Assembly (NCBI RefSeq): GCF_947498825.1
Contig: NZ_CANMLV010000004.1
Span: 1-64,000 of the forward strand
Direction of reading: 5' to 3'
DNA from: an uncultured Cedecea sp.
Lineage (GTDB): Bacteria > Pseudomonadota > Gammaproteobacteria > Enterobacterales > Enterobacteriaceae
Length of the DNA: 64,000 nt
This document shows, piece by piece, positions 13,219-24,472 of this stretch. Both the position numbers and the translations under genes were made by a program. The notes beneath the pieces were generated by a model that saw only the letters and a list, made by a program, of their open reading frames with translations, searched no databases and had not been told where the DNA came from. The first letter of the stretch is position 1; every line of letters starts with the position of its first letter.

Positions 13219-14235
13219 ATGTCCAGTACAAGCTCTTTAGAATTAAACGTTCAACATGATGACGGTGATGATTTTATTCCTATGCGTGGGATGAGCAATC
13301 CCCACCTGCAAACCATGCTGCCGCGTTTGATTCGTCGACGTCTTAATTTCACCCCTCACTGGCAACGTCTGGATATGCCAGATGGTGACTTTGTCGATCT
13401 CGCCTGGAGCGAAGACCCACAAACGGCACTGCATAAGCCCCGTCTCGTCATATTTCATGGTCTTGAGGGCAGTCTGTACAGTCCTTACGCTCATGGCCTG
13501 ATAGAAGCGGCTAAAAATCGTGGCTGGTTAGGTGTTGTAATGCACTTTCGTGGTTGTAGTGGTGTTCCCAACCGAAATGAGCGTATTTATCACTCCGGTG
13601 AAATCGAAGATGGCAGCTACTTTCTTTCCTGGCTCAACCAGCGATATGGTGAGGTTCCAACCGTGGCGGTTGGCTTTTCTTTAGGCGGCAATGTGTTAGC
13701 CTGCCTGATGGCCAAGCAAGGTAAGCAGTGCACTCTTAAGGCCGGCGTCGTGGTTTCAGCCCCCCTGATGCTGGAAGAGTGCTGTTATCATATGGAACAG
13801 GGTATTTCGCGTGTTTATCAACGTTACCTGCTGAATTTACTGAAAAAAAATGCTGCGCGTAAACTCAAAAGTTACCCGGGCACATTACCTATCGATGTGC
13901 GTCAGCTTAAAAGTCTGCGGCGTATTCGGGAATTTGACGATCTGATCACCTCAAAAATTCACGGTTACGCTGATGCGCTGGACTATTATCGTCAGTGCAG
14001 CGCTATGCCGATGCTGCCTGATATCAGTGTTCCTGCACTGATCATTCATGCACAAGATGATCCTTTTATGGATCATCATGTTATTCCGGATAAAAATTTA
14101 CTACCGGCTAATATCCACTATCAGCTAACCCAATATGGGGGACACGTTGGGTTTGTCGGTGGCACATTGTTGCGGCCACAGATGTGGCTGGAAAAACGTA
14201 TTCCGGACTGGTTAACGCGTTATTTGGATCACTAA
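13219..14235 (+). CDS. yheT: YheT family alpha/beta hydrolase
   Basis: This putative hydrolase belongs to the ABHD1/3-like (EMB8/YheT) family. It is 338 aa, close to E. coli (about 340). The nucleophile elbow GFSLGG places Ser154; Asp280 (HAQDDPF) and His309 (YGGHVGF) complete the predicted triad. The oxyanion-side motif FHGLEGS is near residue 79. Its substrate is unknown; related eukaryotic proteins are lipid hydrolases. yheU follows after one base, so the two are co-transcribed. Confidence 0.93.
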   Translation: MSSTSSLELNVQHDDGDDFIPMRGMSNPHLQTMLPRLIRRRLNFTPHWQRLDMPDGDFVDLAWSEDPQTALHKPRLVIFHGLEGSLYSPYAHGLIEAAKNRGWLGVVMHFRGCSGVPNRNERIYHSGEIEDGSYFLSWLNQRYGEVPTVAVGFSLGGNVLACLMAKQGKQCTLKAGVVVSAPLMLEECCYHMEQGISRVYQRYLLNLLKKNAARKLKSYPGTLPIDVRQLKSLRRIREFDDLITSKIHGYADALDYYRQCSAMPMLPDISVPALIIHAQDDPFMDHHVIPDKNLLPANIHYQLTQYGGHVGFVGGTLLRPQMWLEKRIPDWLTRYLDH

Positions 14236-14236
14236 A

Positions 14237-14455
14237 ATGATTATTCCCTGGCAAGAGATTGCCCCTGAAACGCTCGACAGTCTGATAGAATCTTTTGTAT
14301 TACGCGAAGGGACAGATTATGGTGAACAAGAGCGAACCCTGGCGCAAAAAGTCAGCGATGTGAAAACACAATTACAGAGTGGAGAAGCCGTCCTGGTATG
14401 GTCCGAACTCCACGAAACCGTCAATATCATGCCCCGCGGGCAGTTTCGCGGCTAA
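14237..14455 (+). CDS. yheU: YheU family protein
   Basis: This 72-aa conserved small protein ([20 protein letters not shown], ending MPRGQFRG) has the same length as E. coli YheU. It has no known function. It sits between yheT and prkB with almost no spacing, so it is part of that operon. One E. coli homologue structure shows a compact helical fold. Confidence 0.92.
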   Translation: MIIPWQEIAPETLDSLIESFVLREGTDYGEQERTLAQKVSDVKTQLQSGEAVLVWSELHETVNIMPRGQFRG

Positions 14456-14483
14456 GATCCTCGTTCAAGACCACGGAGTTTTT

Positions 14484-15353
14484 ATGTCAGCCAAACATCC
14501 GGTTATTGCGGTAACAGGTTCTAGCGGTGCCGGAACCAGTACCACCAGCCAGGCATTTCGTAAAATTTTCCAGCAGCTAAATTTACGCGCCGCAGAAGTC
14601 GAAGGGGATAGTTTTCATCGCTATACCCGCCCTGAAATGGATATGGCGATTCGTAAAGCTCGCGATGCAGGCAGGCATATCTCCTATTTTGGTCCTGAAG
14701 CAAATGACTTCAAACTTCTGGAACAGACCTTCATAGAGTATGGACAGTCAGGTCAGGGGAAATCACGTAAGTATCTGCATACCTATGATGAAGCCGTCCC
14801 CTGGAACCAGGTTCCCGGGACTTTCACACCCTGGCAGCCCCTGCCTGAAAACAGTGATGTGTTGTTCTATGAAGGGCTGCATGGTGGCGTCGAGACGCCC
14901 CAGCACAAAGTCGCAGATTACGTGGACTTGCTGGTCGGTGTGGTCCCCATAGTAAACCTGGAATGGATCCAAAAACTGATACGCGATACCAGTGAGCGTG
15001 GGCACTCACGTGAAGCGGTGATGGGTTCTGTAGTACGTTCTATGGATGATTATATCAACTATATCACCCCGCAGTTTTCACGTACTCATATCAACTTCCA
15101 GCGTGTTCCTACCGTTGATACCTCGAATCCTTTTGCAGCGCGCGCGATCCCCTCACTGGATGAAAGTTTTGTCGTCATCCATTTTCGTGGTCTGGAGAAT
15201 ATCGATTTCCCGTATTTACTTACGATGTTACAGGGATCGTTTATTTCGCATATCAATACTATTGTAGTACCAGGCGGCAAAATGGGATTGGCGATGGAGT
15301 TAATTATGACGCCGCTGGTTCAGCGACTCGCCGAGAACAGTAAGCAAGCCTGA
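14484..15353 (+). CDS. prkB: Phosphoribulokinase-like protein PrkB
   Basis: A P-loop kinase of the phosphoribulokinase family, 289 aa as in E. coli. The start MSAKHPVIAVTG is preceded by CGGAG; the longer open frame overlaps yheU and is rejected. The P-loop reads GSSGAGTST: the usual Walker lysine is Thr, as in bacterial class I PRK. EGDSFHRYTRPEMD and the segment around FYEGLHGG are conserved. No RuBisCO or Calvin-cycle gene is present, so the substrate in enterobacteria is unknown. Confidence 0.94.
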   Translation: MSAKHPVIAVTGSSGAGTSTTSQAFRKIFQQLNLRAAEVEGDSFHRYTRPEMDMAIRKARDAGRHISYFGPEANDFKLLEQTFIEYGQSGQGKSRKYLHTYDEAVPWNQVPGTFTPWQPLPENSDVLFYEGLHGGVETPQHKVADYVDLLVGVVPIVNLEWIQKLIRDTSERGHSREAVMGSVVRSMDDYINYITPQFSRTHINFQRVPTVDTSNPFAARAIPSLDESFVVIHFRGLENIDFPYLLTMLQGSFISHINTIVVPGGKMGLAMELIMTPLVQRLAENSKQA

Positions 15354-15385
15354 AAATGAAGGGCGGTGCCTCCCGCCCTTCATTT
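15354..15385. terminator. Bidirectional hairpin between prkB and yhfA
   Basis: A 13-bp perfect stem (AAATGAAGGGCGG/CCGCCCTTCATTT) with a 6-nt loop lies between convergent genes. The A/T ends of the stem can act as the tracts in either direction. Confidence 0.8.
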
Positions 15386-15388
15386 GGG

Positions 15389-15793
15389 CTATACCTCAAT
15401 AACTTCATAGCTATGCGTGATATTCGCTGCTTTTTCCAGCATCAAAGCGACCGAACAGTATTTCTCTGCTGATAACTCGACAGCACGCGAAACAGCACTT
15501 TCCTTTAGTGCATTACCAGTCACAATAAAGTGCAAATTAATATGAGTGAACAACCGCGGTGCTTCTTCCCGACGTTCGGAAGTTAGTTTCACTTCACAAT
15601 GGGTCACAGAATGACGCCCTTTTTGCAAAATAGAGACCACGTCAATCGCACTGCAACCACCGGTAGCCATCAACACCATTTCCATCGGACTTGGTGCTTT
15701 ATCTCCGGCATTACCATCCATTAAAATTTGATGCCCCGAAGCAGACTCACCAATAAAAGTGAGCCCCTCAACCCATTTTACACGCGCCTGCAT
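15389..15793 (-). CDS. yhfA: OsmC-family protein YhfA
   Basis: OsmC-like peroxiredoxin fold, 134 aa from MQARVKWVEGL, preceded by AGGAG. The two family cysteines are present: Cys47 (ATGGCSAID) and Cys113 (EKYCSVAL). OsmC/Ohr relatives reduce organic hydroperoxides using such a pair; activity of the YhfA branch is not established. The open frame extends 33 codons upstream but that part has no homology. Divergent from crp. Confidence 0.94.
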   Translation of the reverse strand: MQARVKWVEGLTFIGESASGHQILMDGNAGDKAPSPMEMVLMATGGCSAIDVVSILQKGRHSVTHCEVKLTSERREEAPRLFTHINLHFIVTGNALKESAVSRAVELSAEKYCSVALMLEKAANITHSYEVIEV

Positions 15794-16099
15794 GATGATG
15801 ACTCCTGCCAGATAATATTTGCTTACCAGTCCGGTAAAAAAGGTCTGGATATGACGACACAGGTCAAGCTGAAACGAGACAATAGGAGACACTCGTTAAA
15901 AGCTATGTTACAACACTTTAGATGCTACATCGAAATAGTGATGTGAAACATGTATGCAGAGCAAAATGACTAACTACAGGCTATATAACTACTCTGCCCA
16001 CGACTCATCAGAATGTAGTAAGATTCACTATTGCAACGTCAAAGACAACACAGTTGTACTTGTCCTTGGCAGCCAGTTTATAACAGAGGATAATCACGC
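15794..16099. promoter_or_regulatory. yhfA-crp divergent regulatory region
   Basis: 306 nt without a gene. It must hold the crp promoter and leader and the yhfA promoter. The short segments GATGCTACA (about 15920) and CATGTATGCA (about 15949), and TATAACAGAGGATAA just before the crp ATG, resemble the E. coli crp leader as I recall it. In E. coli crp is autoregulated by CRP and Fis. No high-scoring TGTGA-N6-TCACA site was found by eye, so the control sites have diverged or are weak. Confidence 0.45.
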
Positions 16100-16732
16100 A
16101 TGGTGCTTGGCAAACCGCAAACAGACCCTACTTTAGAATGGTTCTTGTCCCATTGCCACATTCATAAATATCCGTCCAAGAGTACGCTTATCCACCAGGG
16201 TGAAAAAGCGGAGACTCTTTACTATATCGTCAAGGGCTCCGTCGCCGTTTTGATTAAGGACGAAGAAGGGAAGGAGATGATCCTCTCTTATCTGAATCAG
16301 GGTGATTTTATTGGTGAACTGGGCTTATTCGAAGAAGGCCAGGAGCGTAGTGCTTGGGTGCGGGCAAAAACGGCTTGTGAAGTTGCTGAAATTTCATATA
16401 AAAAATTTCGTCAGCTGATTCAGGTTAACCCTGATATTCTGATGAGACTCTCTTCTCAGATGGCGAGTCGTCTTCAGGTGACATCGGAAAAAGTGGGTAA
16501 CCTCGCATTCCTTGATGTAACAGGGCGTATCGCACAGACTTTACTCAATCTGGCTAAACAACCTGATGCGATGACCCACCCTGACGGAATGCAAATTAAA
16601 ATAACACGTCAAGAGATTGGTCAAATTGTTGGCTGCTCTCGAGAAACGGTTGGCCGTATTCTTAAAATGCTGGAAGATCAAAACTTGATCTCTGCACACG
16701 GTAAAACCATCGTAGTTTATGGTACCCGTTAA
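16100..16732 (+). CDS. crp: cAMP receptor protein (CRP/CAP)
   Basis: Global transcription regulator of carbon metabolism, 210 aa and almost identical to E. coli CRP. The cAMP-binding domain has GELGLF (Glu72) and ERSAW (Arg82, Ser83); Thr127 and Ser128 are in LQVTSEK. The C-terminal HTH has the recognition helix SRETVGRIL (Arg180, Glu181, Arg185). Compared with E. coli from memory, position 118 is Ser instead of Ala and 122 is Ser instead of Arg, in the C-helix dimer interface region ([10 protein letters not shown]). Likely targets in this window include glpD and pckA. Confidence 0.99.
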   Translation: MVLGKPQTDPTLEWFLSHCHIHKYPSKSTLIHQGEKAETLYYIVKGSVAVLIKDEEGKEMILSYLNQGDFIGELGLFEEGQERSAWVRAKTACEVAEISYKKFRQLIQVNPDILMRLSSQMASRLQVTSEKVGNLAFLDVTGRIAQTLLNLAKQPDAMTHPDGMQIKITRQEIGQIVGCSRETVGRILKMLEDQNLISAHGKTIVVYGTR

Positions 16733-16743
16733 TTAGTCTTGAA

Positions 16744-16771
16744 CAGGTGTACTACTACTGTAGTACACCTG
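16744..16771 (+). terminator. Hairpin downstream of crp
   Basis: A 12-bp perfect stem CAGGTGTACTAC/GTAGTACACCTG with loop TACT lies 11 nt after the crp stop. The downstream T content is low, so termination may be partial and let transcription into yhfK. Confidence 0.6.
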
Positions 16772-16828
16772 CTCTCCTTCAGAGCCGACGTAATTGTTGC
16801 CCGCCCCCTAACTGAATTTTAACTGTCT

Positions 16829-18916
16829 ATGTGGCGCCGACTTATTTATCATCCAGAAGTGAATTATGCATTACGCCAGACTCTGGTGCTCAGCCTTCCC
16901 GTTATTGTGGGTTTACTGGTTGATAACCTGATATACGGTCTGATGTTTGCCTTAGTTCCTGCCTGTTGCAACCTTGCTGGGTTAGATACGCCCCACAGAC
17001 ATTTCTTCAAGCGCCTCATTATGGGTGCCAGCCTGTTTGCCTGCTGTAGTCTGGTCATGCAGTTACTGTTGGCTTATAGCAGTATTCCTCTACCGGTTAT
17101 CTTGGCTCTGATGGCGCTGTCATTAGGTATTTGCGCTGAAGTCGGTCCGCTCACTGCCCGTCTGCTTCCTGCCTCGCTGGTAGTGGCTATTTTTACCTTG
17201 GCGATGGCCGGCAATATGCCAATATGGAAGCCTATCGCTTTGTATATCACCGGAACTATCTGGTATGGATTTTTTAACTGGTTCTGGTTTCGGTTATGGC
17301 GTGAACAACCGTTACGGGAATCATTGAGCCAACTCTATCGGCTTCTGGCCGACTACTGCGAAGCCAAATACAGTTCACTGGATAAACACACAGACCCAAA
17401 AGTTTCACTGCCGCCCCTGCTGATCCGTCAGCAAAAAACGGTGGATATGATAACCCAGTGTTATCAGCAACTACACATGCTGTCAGGCAATAAGCGACAA
17501 GAGTACAAGCGCCTGCTGCGAATATTCCAGGTAGCAATTGATATACAAGAGCATGTCTCCGTCAGCTTGTACCAGCCTGAAGAAGTACAAAGACTGATCG
17601 ATCAGAGTAACGCTGATGCAGTGCTCCGCTGGAATGCTCAAACTATTGCCAGCAGATTACGGATACTGGCCGATGATATTCTTTACCATCATAATCCCGA
17701 CCGTTTTAATATGGATAAGCAAATTACTGCGCTCGGGAAAATTGCCCGTCAGCATCCGGATAACTCCGCAGCTCATTTTTGTTATTCTCATCTCCGTCGC
17801 ATCGCGCGCGCGCTACGCACGCAAAGACCCCTGTATATCCGCGATTTGATGGGGCGTGAACCTCGGCGTTTAACGGTTTTACAGACAATCAAAAGCTATT
17901 GCTCATTAAAATCTGCGGCCCTGCGCAATGCAGCCAGACTGGGCGCTATGCTCATCGTAGCCAGTTTGCTGGGAGCCTATTTACATCTGCCCAAATCTTA
18001 CTGGATTTTAATGACAGTGATATTTGTCACCCAAAATGGCTACGGGGCAACCCGGGTACGCATTGTAAACCGAGCCGCTGGTACTATCGCCGGATTATGT
18101 ATTGCCGGGGGAGCATTACACTTTAATATCGCCAGCAGTTATACCTTGGTTACTATGCTGTGTATTACCTTGATCAGCTATCTGTATATTCGTAAGAGTT
18201 ATGGCTGGGCGACTATTGGTTTTACTGTAACAGCGGTCTATACCTTGCAGCTAATTACCCTGAATGCCGAACAATTTATCATTCCTCGCTTAATCGATAC
18301 CCTGCTCGGCTGTATGATAGCCTTCGGCGGCCTGATCTGGCTGTGGCCACAATGGCAAAGCGGTCTGTTGCGCCAAAACGCACACGATGCCCTGAGTACC
18401 TATCAGGAAGCGCTTAAATTGATTCTGGGCCCCGATCCACAACCTACCCCACTCTCTTATCAGAGAATGCGTGTCAATCAGGCGCATAACACCCTGTTCA
18501 ACTCATTTAACCAGGCAATGCAAGAGCCAGGGTTTAATAACCATTATCTTGCCGATATGCGACTCTGGGTGACGCACAGTCAGTTTGTTGTTGATCATAT
18601 CAATGCGATGACGGGTCTGACACGGGAAAAAGGGGAGCTATCGGCTGAGCAGAAACAGTATTATTTCCAGCTCTGTGACAATGCGTTGCAGAGTTGTCAG
18701 CAGCGACTCGATTATGATGGTACCGAGGATAACGAGAGTGCAGAGGAAAAGGCCCAGCTGGATAGTAATCAAATATCAGAGGCACCACGTACGGCTACTG
18801 AGCTACATTTACAACGGATTCTGGGTCATCTGAGTACGATGCACTCAATTTCTTCGGTCGCCTGGAAAGAGCGGCCTCACGGATGGATAGGCCGCCATTT
18901 GCAAAACTCACATTAG
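16829..18916 (+). CDS. yhfK: YhfK family (YccS/FUSC-like) membrane protein
   Basis: 695-aa inner-membrane protein matching E. coli YhfK along its whole length. It has two membrane bundles (about residues 20-155 and 370-500) separated by a soluble helical domain, the layout of the FUSC/aromatic-acid exporter-like family. Conserved stretches include LPKSYWILMTV and GYGATR. Function is not established. Its stop codon directly abuts the stop of convergent argD, with zero bases between them. Confidence 0.92.
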   Translation: MWRRLIYHPEVNYALRQTLVLSLPVIVGLLVDNLIYGLMFALVPACCNLAGLDTPHRHFFKRLIMGASLFACCSLVMQLLLAYSSIPLPVILALMALSLGICAEVGPLTARLLPASLVVAIFTLAMAGNMPIWKPIALYITGTIWYGFFNWFWFRLWREQPLRESLSQLYRLLADYCEAKYSSLDKHTDPKVSLPPLLIRQQKTVDMITQCYQQLHMLSGNKRQEYKRLLRIFQVAIDIQEHVSVSLYQPEEVQRLIDQSNADAVLRWNAQTIASRLRILADDILYHHNPDRFNMDKQITALGKIARQHPDNSAAHFCYSHLRRIARALRTQRPLYIRDLMGREPRRLTVLQTIKSYCSLKSAALRNAARLGAMLIVASLLGAYLHLPKSYWILMTVIFVTQNGYGATRVRIVNRAAGTIAGLCIAGGALHFNIASSYTLVTMLCITLISYLYIRKSYGWATIGFTVTAVYTLQLITLNAEQFIIPRLIDTLLGCMIAFGGLIWLWPQWQSGLLRQNAHDALSTYQEALKLILGPDPQPTPLSYQRMRVNQAHNTLFNSFNQAMQEPGFNNHYLADMRLWVTHSQFVVDHINAMTGLTREKGELSAEQKQYYFQLCDNALQSCQQRLDYDGTEDNESAEEKAQLDSNQISEAPRTATELHLQRILGHLSTMHSISSVAWKERPHGWIGRHLQNSH

Positions 18917-20208
<1,292 letters not shown>

Positions 20209-20225
20209 TTAAGGCAAGCAAGAAT

Positions 20226-20789
20226 TTAGCTGGCAAGGAAATTAGCCAGCAAATCATGCCCTTGTTCGCTCAGAATGCTCTCCGGATGAAACTGTACCCC
20301 TTCGACAGCCAAGGAACGATGCCGGATCCCCATAATTTCACGCTGCTCCGTCCAGGCGGTTACCTCAAACTCATCAGGTAATGTATCCGGATCGATCAAC
20401 AAAGAATGATAGCGCGTTACCGTCAGAGGATCCTTTAGCCCCCGAAAAATCCCCTGTCCGTTATGCATGATATTTGATGTTTTACCGTGCATAACCTGAG
20501 CAGCACGCACAATGGTTGCACCAAATGCCTGTGCTATCGCCTGGTGCCCCAGACAAACTCCTAACAGCGGGATTTTTCCTGAAAATTGACGGATAGCAGC
20601 CAGCGAAATACCCGCCTCATTGGGCGTACATGGACCTGGAGAAATAACCAGCCTCTGTGGGGCGAGCTGTGCTATTTCTGCCAGTGTTATCTCGTCATTA
20701 CGCTTAACGACAACATCAGCCCCTAATTCGCAGAAATACTGATAGAGGTTCCAGGTGAATGAATCGTAGTTATCAATAAGCAGTAACAT
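20226..20789 (-). CDS. pabA: Aminodeoxychorismate synthase component II (glutamine amidotransferase)
   Basis: PabA supplies ammonia from glutamine to PabB for 4-amino-4-deoxychorismate, the folate precursor pathway. 187 aa as in E. coli. The class I amidotransferase triad is intact: Cys79 (LGVCLGHQ), His168 and Glu170 (QFHPES). CGGAG precedes the ATG. In E. coli it follows fic; here the upstream gene is an amidase whose transcript seems to be stopped by the hairpin at 20804-20853. Confidence 0.98.
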   Translation of the reverse strand: MLLLIDNYDSFTWNLYQYFCELGADVVVKRNDEITLAEIAQLAPQRLVISPGPCTPNEAGISLAAIRQFSGKIPLLGVCLGHQAIAQAFGATIVRAAQVMHGKTSNIMHNGQGIFRGLKDPLTVTRYHSLLIDPDTLPDEFEVTAWTEQREIMGIRHRSLAVEGVQFHPESILSEQGHDLLANFLAS

Positions 20790-20803
20790 GTCAGCTCCGA
20801 TGC

Positions 20804-20853
20804 GAAAAAGAACCGCGCTATTCTATGCGTTTTTCGAGATAGCGTCATGGTTC
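20804..20853 (-). terminator. Intrinsic terminator between the amidase gene and pabA
   Basis: On the minus strand GAACC and CGCTAT pair with ATAGCG and GGTTC, followed by TTTTT. It lies between the amidase stop (20884) and the pabA start (20789), so the two genes are probably separate transcription units. Confidence 0.65.
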
Positions 20854-20883
20854 CTCATCGACTCTGACCGGCCTGTCAGGCTA

Positions 20884-21816
20884 TCAGGAATACTTTTCAA
20901 CCAGGGCATATAATATAGCTGCCGTTTCGATATCGATTTTGCCGCTGTAGTCAGCGGGTCGAAAATGAAGCTGAAAAGCACGTACCAGCTCTTTCAAACC
21001 ATTCGGACGTGTAGTTCCTGCTACGTCGTAACCATAGGTTTTTAGTTTGCCTGTAATCTCAGCTATTGATGGCATAGCCTGGCTAAACTGTGTCGCATAT
21101 TTTGCTTTTGTACTTTCATCATACCATGCACCAATGCCGGCCTCAGAAAGCTGCTGCCAGGGAAAGGCGGGGCCAGGATCACTCTTACGCCCGGAAGCAA
21201 TATCTGAATGTCCGACAACGTTCACTGGGCTGATATCCGGATAACGCTGAATGATATTGGTCGCCAGCTCTTTAACAGCCGAAATTTGCTGAGGATGAAA
21301 CGGTGGAAAAATAAAATGTCCGTTTCCGTCATCAGTTGCCTGATTGACGATTTCAATACCAATAGAGGTGTCATTGAGGTTTTGGCGTCCACGCCAAAAA
21401 CTGACCCCGGCATGCCAGGCACGATCTTTTTCATCAACAAGGTTAAAAATCTTTACGTCTTTATTGCCTGTTTCACGGTATGAAGGGTCGCTGGGGTCGG
21501 GAACCAGATAATGTGCACTGGCAGGCCCATGTGTTAAGAGATCGACCGATTTTTTGAAGTCTGTTGCGGTGTAATGTATGACGATAAAACGCACCCGTGA
21601 ATTAAAACTTCTTACAGCACGGTACGAATTGTAATCAATAGACCTCACACTATTGGAGCCCGGTTCAATGTCGCTATGTGACTGCCGGACCTCACTAAGC
21701 TGATCCTGAAAGCGTGTCTGCTTTTCCGAATTATTCTTGTAAGTAGTGGGGTACGTACTTTCTGTTACTGGAACGACAGGCGGAACAGCGCCCTTTTCAA
21801 TCTTTTCTAGCGGCAT
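20884..21816 (-). CDS. N-acetylmuramoyl-L-alanine amidase (Amidase_2) with C-terminal peptidoglycan-binding domain
   Basis: 310-aa zinc amidase of the AmpD/AmiD type, predicted to cut the MurNAc-L-Ala bond. Predicted zinc ligands are His81 (FIVIHYTATD), His203 (VVGHSDIA) and Asp213 (KSDPGPAF); the catalytic Glu is Glu155 (SIGIEIV). The spacing His203 to Asp213 matches AmpD. Residues about 245-306 look like a PG_binding_1 domain. The first 70 residues are polar and low in structure. There is no signal peptide or lipobox, and an in-frame TGA two codons before the ATG shows none has been missed; GAGGTGA is a good Shine-Dalgarno. It occupies the place of fic-yhfG in E. coli. It could be cytoplasmic, or exported by a non-Sec route. 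Confidence 0.85.
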   Translation of the reverse strand: MPLEKIEKGAVPPVVPVTESTYPTTYKNNSEKQTRFQDQLSEVRQSHSDIEPGSNSVRSIDYNSYRAVRSFNSRVRFIVIHYTATDFKKSVDLLTHGPASAHYLVPDPSDPSYRETGNKDVKIFNLVDEKDRAWHAGVSFWRGRQNLNDTSIGIEIVNQATDDGNGHFIFPPFHPQQISAVKELATNIIQRYPDISPVNVVGHSDIASGRKSDPGPAFPWQQLSEAGIGAWYDESTKAKYATQFSQAMPSIAEITGKLKTYGYDVAGTTRPNGLKELVRAFQLHFRPADYSGKIDIETAAILYALVEKYS

Positions 21817-22052
21817 ATGTCGTCACCTCATGGTAAAAACGCTGTGATGCATAAATACAGGCATCAAGATATAGCGTTATACGCATGCAATAACTTTCAC
21901 TTTTCGCTTATCAGGGATAATAAAATCATAAAAATCAAATAATTAATCTTAACCTGGTAACAATATCCAGGATAAATATTTTTGACAGGGGTAACTGAGG
22001 GTGACAGCAAAGTCAGGCTGCACGGCATTCATTTCCGCGCAGCCCGTAGAGA

Positions 22053-22823
<771 letters not shown>

Positions 22824-22908
22824 TTAAAAATATCACATTAGTGACTAGACTTACCTATACCATACGTTGTCAATGCGTTTTACACTTCTATTCTTTTTGG
22901 ACTCCCTA

Positions 22909-24093
22909 ATGAACAGTATCAGCCGAAATCGTCTGCTCTGGATAAGCTTTTTCTCTTATGCGCTAACCGGTGCGCTAGTTATTGTCACAGGTATGGTCAT
23001 GGGGGATATCGCAGAGTACTTTAATCTGCCTGTTTCCAGCATGAGTAATACCTTTACCTTCCTGAATACTGGTATCTTGATTGCTATCTTCCTGAATGCG
23101 TGGTTGATGGAAATCATCCCACTAAAAACACAGTTACGCTTCGGCTTTTTGCTTATGGTACTGGCGATAGCTGGTCTGGTGTTCGGTCACAGCCTGGCGA
23201 TTTTCTCGGCTGCGATGTTCGTACTTGGCGTCGTCAGCGGTATCACGATGTCTATCGGTACCTTCCTGATAACCCAAATGTATGAAGGTCGCCAGCGCGG
23301 TTCTCGCCTGCTGTTTACCGATTCATTCTTCAGTATGGCAGGGATGATATTCCCAATGGTTGCGGCCTATTTACTGGCACGCAGCATTGACTGGTACTGG
23401 GTTTATATCTGTATTGGACTGATTTACGTTGCCATCTTCCTGCTTACTCTGGGCTGTACCTTCCCGGCCTTAGGTAAACACGCAATAGTAGAGAATAAAC
23501 CCGTCGTCAAAGAAAAATGGGGCATTGGTGTTCTGTTCCTCGCCGTCGCCGCACTGTGCTATATCCTCGGCCAACTTGGTTTTATCTCATGGGTTCCGGA
23601 ATATGCCAAAACGCTGGGTATGGATATTAACGAAGCCGGGAAGCTAGTGGGTAACTTCTGGCTGTCTTATATGCTGGGCATGTGGGCATTTAGCTTTATT
23701 CTGCGCTTCTTCGATTTACAACGTATTTTGATGGTACTGGTTGGCGCGTCAGCGGTGCTGATGTATCTGTTTAACCACGGTGAGCCAAATCATCTGTCAT
23801 GGTTCATTCTGGCTTTGGGCTTTTTCTCCAGCGCAATTTACACCTCGATTATCACCCTCGGATCGCTACAAACCAAAATTGCTTCACCAAAATTGGTTAA
23901 CTTTATTCTGACCTGTGGCACCGTTGGTACCATGTTAACCTTCGTGGTCACTGGCCCGATTGTCGCGGGTAACGGTCCTCATGCTGCGCTATTAACTGCA
24001 AATGGATTATATGCTGTAACCTTCGTGATGTGCGTACTGATGGCTTTTGTCAGTAAACACCATCAAAATCAGCCTGCAGATAATAAAAAATAA
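22909..24093 (+). CDS. tsgA: MFS transporter TsgA
   Basis: 394-aa major-facilitator protein with about 12 membrane helices. The start [11 protein letters not shown] is chosen to match E. coli TsgA (393 aa); the open frame begins 14 codons earlier. Conserved stretches include [23 protein letters not shown] (start of TM1 region) and [13 protein letters not shown]. The gene name refers to tellurite/selenite-related phenotype in Salmonella; the transported substrate is unknown. In E. coli it is followed by nirBDC, which is absent here. Confidence 0.95.
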   Translation: MNSISRNRLLWISFFSYALTGALVIVTGMVMGDIAEYFNLPVSSMSNTFTFLNTGILIAIFLNAWLMEIIPLKTQLRFGFLLMVLAIAGLVFGHSLAIFSAAMFVLGVVSGITMSIGTFLITQMYEGRQRGSRLLFTDSFFSMAGMIFPMVAAYLLARSIDWYWVYICIGLIYVAIFLLTLGCTFPALGKHAIVENKPVVKEKWGIGVLFLAVAALCYILGQLGFISWVPEYAKTLGMDINEAGKLVGNFWLSYMLGMWAFSFILRFFDLQRILMVLVGASAVLMYLFNHGEPNHLSWFILALGFFSSAIYTSIITLGSLQTKIASPKLVNFILTCGTVGTMLTFVVTGPIVAGNGPHAALLTANGLYAVTFVMCVLMAFVSKHHQNQPADNKK

Positions 24094-24103
24094 TGATCCT
24101 CTC

Positions 24104-24135
24104 CTTTCTCCTGGTTCTGCCGAACCAGGAGAAAG
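24104..24135 (+). terminator. Strong hairpin downstream of tsgA
   Basis: A perfect 14-bp stem CTTTCTCCTGGTTC/GAACCAGGAGAAAG with loop TGCC begins 10 nt after the tsgA stop. Only a short pyrimidine tract follows. It probably ends the tsgA transcript. Confidence 0.7.
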
Positions 24136-24472
24136 TCTTCACGCTCACGACACCACCTCCGACCGCCACTTGGTATATCATCATCGTTATAACGATTTTC
24201 TTAATGTGAGTTTCTGGTAATTTTTTATGACCTTATCAAGATGGCGAATATGAAATGCATATTCGGAATATCGATTAATCATTATTTCCAATCACAGAAT
24301 AATAGACATATAAATCAGCATCTTGTTCAAAAACACATACTGATTTAACCATAAACAATGTCACTTTTTTTCCCCGTTAACCCTCAGATTTCATCGTAGT
24401 ATTCATCCGTTCGGATTATTGATATATGCTAGAGAAAAAGTGGTCATTTTTGGCATCTATTGAGGATTTAAT
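24136..24472. other. Gene-free stretch between tsgA and cysG
   Basis: About 340 nt, AT-rich, with no credible ORF. In E. coli this is where nirB, nirD and nirC lie. It contains an inverted repeat at 24245-24265 and must contain the cysG promoter. No nir remnant is recognisable by eye. Confidence 0.6.
24245..24265. repeat. 21-bp inverted repeat upstream of cysG
   Basis: Arms CGAATATG and CATATTCG with a 5-nt centre, about 210 bp before cysG and outside any gene. It could be an operator for an unknown regulator or a fortuitous palindrome. Confidence 0.35.

Noticed and set aside
14379-14483. N-terminal extension of prkB overlapping yheU
   Set aside because: The internal ATG at 14484 has CGGAG upstream and matches the family start and length.
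15954-16136. 60-codon plus-strand frame in the crp leader
   Set aside because: It overlaps the crp start in another frame, has no Shine-Dalgarno and no recognisable product.
21817-22052. Remnant of fic or yhfG near the amidase gene
   Set aside because: No frame resembling the Fic HPFREGNGR motif or YhfG was found in the spacers on either side of the amidase.
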